This document shows, piece by piece, positions 7,016 through 9,864 of a stretch of 9,864 nucleotides of DNA. The notes below the pieces were generated by a model. That model had not been told where the DNA came from, did no database searches, and saw only the letters and a list, made by a program, of their open reading frames with translations. The DNA comes from Chloroflexi bacterium UBA4733 (GTDB lineage Bacteria > Chloroflexota > UBA4733). Numbering within the stretch: position 1 is the first letter of the stretch; every line of letters starts with the position of its first letter. The translations under genes were made by a program, and so were the position numbers. The stretch lies in the NCBI GenBank assembly GCA_002404055.1, contig DHIZ01000181.1:16906-26769 (forward strand). The letters run 5' to 3'.

Positions 7016-8155
7016 TTAACCGGCAATGGTTGACAATCGGTCAACGCGCTCGGCACTGAGCTGGCGCACGATCCAGTCCAGCACATCATAGGTAGCCCCC
7101 GGCGAATTGAGCAAGCCATGGTCGCCGCCGGGATAGGTCACCAGCATGTGTTGACCGGTTGCTTCGGCGTGGATCTGCCGGGCCTCATTGACCGGAATAA
7201 TGATGTCGGCGTCGCCGTGGATCACCAGCATCGGGCAGGCAATGCGGGCGATGCTGCCGCGCAAGGTGAATTGCTGCACGAGATCGCGCACTTCCAGCGT
7301 GCCTTCGATGCCGGTCGCGTACTTCAGCGCGGCCTCCACGAAGCGAGCTGACGCTTCAAACCAATGGCAGGGCTCGTAGAAGCCGGAGATACTGACAACC
7401 GCGGCGATGCGGGCGTCCTCCGAGGCAGCCTTGAGGGCGACGGTGCCACCCAGGCTGGTGCCGAGCACGGCGATGCGCGCGGGATCGATACCCGGCTGCC
7501 GGGAGAGGATATCGATGGCGTCGCTGACCGCGTGGTAGGAAGCAAAATGCAGCCGTGAGCCGGTGAAGGCCTCGCCGTGGCCCGGCAAGTCCATGGCGAA
7601 GGCGGCGAGACCCCGCGCGACGAGCGCCTCCGGCTGGAAGTCCGGCTGCTCCTTGGCGCTGGCCAGGCCAGGCACGATGACGACGCAGGGCACATTTCCT
7701 GGCCGGTTTGGCCGGTGCAGGTAGCCGACAACGGGTGACCCGATGCCGCCCACCTGGAGACGCTCGATCTGCGGCGCGCTCAGTTCGGCATAGTGGGCAT
7801 AGGCGTCGGCGCAACGGGCATACAGGGCCCGCTTGACGGGGGTGTCGGCGCTGATGGCGATATCACCGATGCGAAAGAGCAGCGACGCCCGTTTGTAGAG
7901 CGCGGCCGCGCTGTCGTAGCGGCCTTGTGTTTCCAGGCTGCGCGCCAGGTCGAGATAGCGTTCGGCGGTGCGTTCCCAGGCCTGCGCCCACGGCGTGTCG
8001 CCCAGTTGCCGGATCTGGCGCAAGGTACTGTCGACGTCCTGGAAGGAGGCCCCCCAGCCGTCAATGAACACGTGGTAGAGCTCGCGGGTAAACGGCCGCA
8101 AGCCGACGGCGCCGACGACGCGCTGAGATACCGCAGCACCGAGACGACGCAACAC
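7016..8155 (-). CDS. Alpha/beta hydrolase with N-terminal helical cap (FrsA / pseudooxynicotine-hydrolase-like)
   Basis: A 379-residue protein from GTG 8155. Residues 1-130 are a helical domain, partly TPR-like in look (AERYLDLARSLETQGRYDSA). The hydrolase fold follows: strand and oxyanion-hole segment VVIVPGLASAKE (158-169), DLPGHGEA, nucleophile elbow GTSLGG with S234, acid D317 in HGDADIIIP, and base H346 in GGDHG. The triad is complete and in canonical order. The layout recalls the FrsA/DUF1100 family and 2,6-dihydroxypseudooxynicotine hydrolase, which cleave C-C or ester bonds; the substrate here is unknown. No signal peptide, so probably cytoplasmic. Start choice: AGGAG lies seven bases before GTG 8155 but only four before the TTG at 8158, so the GTG is preferred. 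The gene is upstream of the sigma factor gene on the same strand. Confidence 0.88.
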   Translation of the reverse strand: MLRRLGAAVSQRVVGAVGLRPFTRELYHVFIDGWGASFQDVDSTLRQIRQLGDTPWAQAWERTAERYLDLARSLETQGRYDSAAALYKRASLLFRIGDIAISADTPVKRALYARCADAYAHYAELSAPQIERLQVGGIGSPVVGYLHRPNRPGNVPCVVIVPGLASAKEQPDFQPEALVARGLAAFAMDLPGHGEAFTGSRLHFASYHAVSDAIDILSRQPGIDPARIAVLGTSLGGTVALKAASEDARIAAVVSISGFYEPCHWFEASARFVEAALKYATGIEGTLEVRDLVQQFTLRGSIARIACPMLVIHGDADIIIPVNEARQIHAEATGQHMLVTYPGGDHGLLNSPGATYDVLDWIVRQLSAERVDRLSTIAG

Positions 8156-8163
8156 CAACGGTC

Positions 8164-8168
8164 TCCTG
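8164..8168 (-). promoter_or_regulatory. Ribosome binding site AGGAG of the hydrolase gene
   Basis: On the minus strand AGGAG is followed by ACCGTTG and then GTG. The seven-base gap supports the GTG at 8155 over the TTG one codon earlier. Confidence 0.55.
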
Positions 8169-8367
8169 GACAGCCTTGCCGGTTAGGACGTGCATGGTAC
8201 CACACCCCTCCGACGCCTCAGGACCCGGCAACAGAGCACGCTACCTGCGACTATGCCGGCAAACCCTTTGTAGTCCAGGACACCCTCCACTGCGGACCAC
8301 AGCAAGCACATGGGTCTCAACTCTAGCCAATTCAGGCTATAAATAAAGTACCAACGGTCTAGTGTGG

Positions 8368-8397
8368 TTGACGGCTATGGTACTTGCGTCCTACACC
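8368..8397 (+). promoter_or_regulatory. Possible promoter of the 3D-domain gene
   Basis: TTGACG (8368-8373) is a strong -35 match; the best -10 at an 18-base gap is the poor TACACC (8392-8397). An alternative is the -10-like TATAAA at 8338-8343, which lacks a clear -35. Either would serve the gene starting at 8476; I cannot choose between them from sequence. Confidence 0.35.
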
Positions 8398-8463
8398 TGT
8401 CGTAGTGCGGCGTTACCAGGCAGCCTACCCCGGTTCCCGGTTCGCCCGCATCTGTGGAGTAAG

Positions 8464-8469
8464 AGGAGG
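8464..8469 (+). promoter_or_regulatory. Ribosome binding site AGGAGG that fixes the GTG start at 8476
   Basis: A perfect AGGAGG six bases before GTG 8476. It selects the start that places the signal peptide at the true N-terminus. Confidence 0.8.
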
Positions 8470-8475
8470 GTTGTT

Positions 8476-8868
8476 GTGCAACGTTTGCGGGTAGTATCTG
8501 GTCGGTTCGCGCGGTCCTGGCGTGCCTTACTTATGGGTCTGGCACTGCTCGTACCATTCTTGCAGTATGGAACGGCGCGGGCCGATGGAGCAACCTGGGA
8601 CGGCATGGTTATCACGGCCTACTGCGATTCGGGACAGATGGCCGATGGCAACTGGGTGCATCCGGGCGCCGCGGCCGGCGGTTGGAATCTGCCGTTTGGC
8701 AGTCTGGTCGAAATATCCGGCATGGGCGTGTTTATGGTGGAAGATCGGGGGAGTGCCGTCCACCCGGGACACCTCGACGTCTGGATGGGCTCCTGCGGCT
8801 ATGCCAACTATTTCGGGCGGGAGTGGCGCTCCGTGCGCGTGCAGCGCTACGGCTGGTGGGGGGACTGA
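8476..8868 (+). CDS. Secreted 3D-domain (double-psi beta-barrel, MltA/Rpf-like fold) protein
   Basis: A 130-residue exported protein. Residues 1-36 are a signal peptide: basic start, hydrophobic core ALLMGLALLVPFL, and likely type I cleavage after ARA at 36. The mature 94 residues resemble the 3D domain found in peptidoglycan-acting proteins (MltA, YuiC and stationary-phase survival factors): MVITAYC (44-50), LPFGSLVEISG (72-82), then FMVEDRGSAVHPGHLDVWMGS (86-106). D90 and D101 correspond to the second and third conserved aspartates. The first aspartate position (AVDP in many relatives) reads GGW here, so catalysis is uncertain. C50 and C107 could form a disulphide. There is no LysM, SH3 or other wall-binding domain, so it is a minimal stand-alone version. 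Muralytic or wall-remodelling activity is an inference from the family. The gene ends in a strong terminator and looks monocistronic. Confidence 0.82.
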   Translation: MQRLRVVSGRFARSWRALLMGLALLVPFLQYGTARADGATWDGMVITAYCDSGQMADGNWVHPGAAAGGWNLPFGSLVEISGMGVFMVEDRGSAVHPGHLDVWMGSCGYANYFGREWRSVRVQRYGWWGD

Positions 8869-8893
8869 CACCCACGCCGATACTTCGTCCGAG

Positions 8894-8922
8894 CGGGCGG
8901 GGACCACACTGGTCCCCGCCCG
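8894..8922 (+). terminator. Strong hairpin terminator after the 3D-domain gene
   Basis: CGGGCGGGGACCA and TGGTCCCCGCCCG form a perfect 13-bp stem with a CAC loop, followed by TTGCGTT. It starts 26 bases after the stop codon. The T-run is short but the stem is very stable. Confidence 0.8.
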
Positions 8923-8942
8923 TTGCGTTCCGAGCGGCGCTG

Positions 8943-8972
8943 CTGACGGAAAACCGCCCAAGCGTCTATACT
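8943..8972 (+). promoter_or_regulatory. Promoter of the isomerase/epimerase gene
   Basis: CTGACG (8943-8948), an 18-base spacer and TATACT (8967-8972) make a sigma-70-type promoter. The expected start near A8979 gives a leader of about 39 bases. Its place between the terminator and the next gene supports it. Confidence 0.5.
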
Positions 8973-9017
8973 GCTCCCAGCAAAACAACGGCACATCGCC
9001 AGGAAAGGTGTACACCA

Positions 9018-9794
9018 ATGGCCCAATCCCGACTCGCCGCCCAACTCTATACAGTACGCGAGTTCACCAAGACCGTCGAAGGGTTCACGGATGCTCTCCA
9101 GAAAGTGCGCCAGATCGGCTACACCGCCGTGCAGCTCTCTGCGATCGGTCCCGTCCCGCCGGAGCAGGTGCGGGATATCGTTACCGCGGCCGGCCTCACC
9201 GTCTGCGCTACGCACGTTGGGTTCGACCGCCTCCAGAACGATCTGCCCGCCGTGATTGCGGAGCACAGACTCTGGGATTGTCGTCACGTCGCAGTCGGCA
9301 GCCTCCCGCCGTCCTTCCGCAGTGACGGCGCGGCCGGTTTCCGGCGCTTCGCCCAGGAGGCCACCGCTATCGGGCGCGGCTTGCACGATGCCGGCCTCAC
9401 CTTCAGCTACCACAACCACGCCTTCGAGTTTGAGCACTTCCCCGGCGAGTCCGGCACCGCCCTCGACCTCCTCTACAACGAGACCGATCCCGCCTACGTG
9501 CAGGCGGAGATCGACGTCTACTGGATTCAATTTGGCGGGGCCGATCCGGCTGCCTGGATCCGGCGAGTGCGCGACCGCATGCCGGTCGTGCATCTCAAAG
9601 ACATGACGATGCTGGCGAACCAGCAAATCATGGCCGAAGTTGGTGAGGGTAACCTCAATTGGCCGGCCATCCTCGACGCCTGCCGGGAGGCCAATGTCGA
9701 GTGGTACGCCGTCGAGCAGGACCGCTGCCAGCGCGATCCTTTCGAGAGCCTGGCGATCAGTTACCGCAACCTGAGCGGCATGGGGTTGTCCTAA
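9018..9794 (+). CDS. Sugar phosphate isomerase/epimerase-like TIM-barrel protein
   Basis: A 258-residue protein of the xylose-isomerase-like TIM-barrel superfamily (AP endonuclease 2 family). The N-terminal strand AAQLYTVRE (7-15) and YHNHAFEFE (131-139), IDVYWIQFGG (165-174), VVHLKDM (190-196) and YAVEQDRC (230-237) are typical of the bacterial sugar phosphate isomerase/epimerase branch. Likely divalent-metal ligands are E137, D166, H192 and E233, though I infer these by position only. Length is close to the usual 250-290. The start is ATG 9018 with AGGAAAGG at 9001-9008. There is no signal peptide, so it is cytoplasmic. The substrate cannot be told: relatives act in inositol, psicose/tagatose or keto-sugar catabolism, and no neighbouring dehydrogenase or transporter is in view. 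Sequence after the stop (9795-9864) shows no clear gene or terminator. Confidence 0.87.
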   Translation: MAQSRLAAQLYTVREFTKTVEGFTDALQKVRQIGYTAVQLSAIGPVPPEQVRDIVTAAGLTVCATHVGFDRLQNDLPAVIAEHRLWDCRHVAVGSLPPSFRSDGAAGFRRFAQEATAIGRGLHDAGLTFSYHNHAFEFEHFPGESGTALDLLYNETDPAYVQAEIDVYWIQFGGADPAAWIRRVRDRMPVVHLKDMTMLANQQIMAEVGEGNLNWPAILDACREANVEWYAVEQDRCQRDPFESLAISYRNLSGMGLS

Positions 9795-9864
9795 GCATGT
9801 GGTCATAACTTTGGCATGGGTCGCTCCAGAGGGGATCGGCTGCAAAAGCATGCCTTTGTTCTGG

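Larger units (their letters stand above)
8159..8475. other. Intergenic region between divergent hydrolase and 3D-domain genes
   Basis: About 317 bases without a supported gene. It holds the leader of the leftward hydrolase, an AT-rich island around 8338-8350 (TATAAATAAA, striking in this GC-rich sequence), an 8-bp inverted repeat AAGTACCA/TGGTACTT (8346-8353 and 8378-8385), and a TTGACG box. A GTG at 8362 opens in frame with the downstream gene but has no ribosome binding site and would bury the signal peptide. Confidence 0.6.

Noticed and set aside
8362..8475. GTG at 8362 as an earlier start of the 3D-domain gene
   Set aside because: No ribosome binding site, and it would put 38 residues in front of a clear signal peptide; GTG 8476 has a perfect AGGAGG.
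8847..9851. Long open frame of 334 codons on the minus strand opposite the isomerase gene
   Set aside because: It is antisense to a gene with clear family motifs; long opposite-strand frames are common in GC-rich coding DNA, and its product resembles no family I know.

Overview
The window is GC-rich, densely coded bacterial chromosome. Several things point to Chloroflexota as the best guess: many GTG/TTG starts behind strong AGGAGG-type ribosome binding sites, a PriA without helicase motifs, a Uma2-family nuclease, a DUF1707/LiaF-like protein, an SRPBCC-DUF5939-cyclase fusion, and a palindromic GCGACT..AGTCGC / GCCCGC..GCGGGC intergenic repeat. This assignment is inference from gene style and recalled families. 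Actinobacteria or another high-GC phylum cannot be excluded from the sequence alone.

Layout. Positions 1-1617 (+) hold the 3' part of a priA-like gene that runs in from the left edge. It meets head-to-head a leftward block: a cyclase (5098 to 3224), a 98-bp imperfect palindrome (3119-3216), a DUF1707/LiaF-like gene (2999 to 2394) and a Uma2 nuclease (2290 to 1673). A small four-helix membrane protein (5248-5655, +) diverges from the cyclase. Its last 17 bases overlap the end of a sigma-70 family gene (6907 to 5639, -), which lies downstream of an alpha/beta hydrolase gene (8155 to 7016, -). The right end is rightward: a secreted 3D-domain (peptidoglycan-active fold) protein (8476-8868) with a strong terminator, then a sugar phosphate isomerase/epimerase-like TIM-barrel gene (9018-9794) with its own promoter.

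Function. The genes look like housekeeping and regulation (replication restart, sigma factor, cAMP signalling, envelope sensing or remodelling, a hydrolase, sugar metabolism) rather than one pathway or a defence or mobile island. I see no integrase, transposase, CRISPR array, tRNA or rRNA. No new multi-gene system is evident. The most notable items are the nested palindromic element at 3119-3216, the PriA homologue with all ATPase motifs eroded but its zinc-binding domain intact, the sigma factor with changed extended -10 residues, and the cyclase domain architecture.
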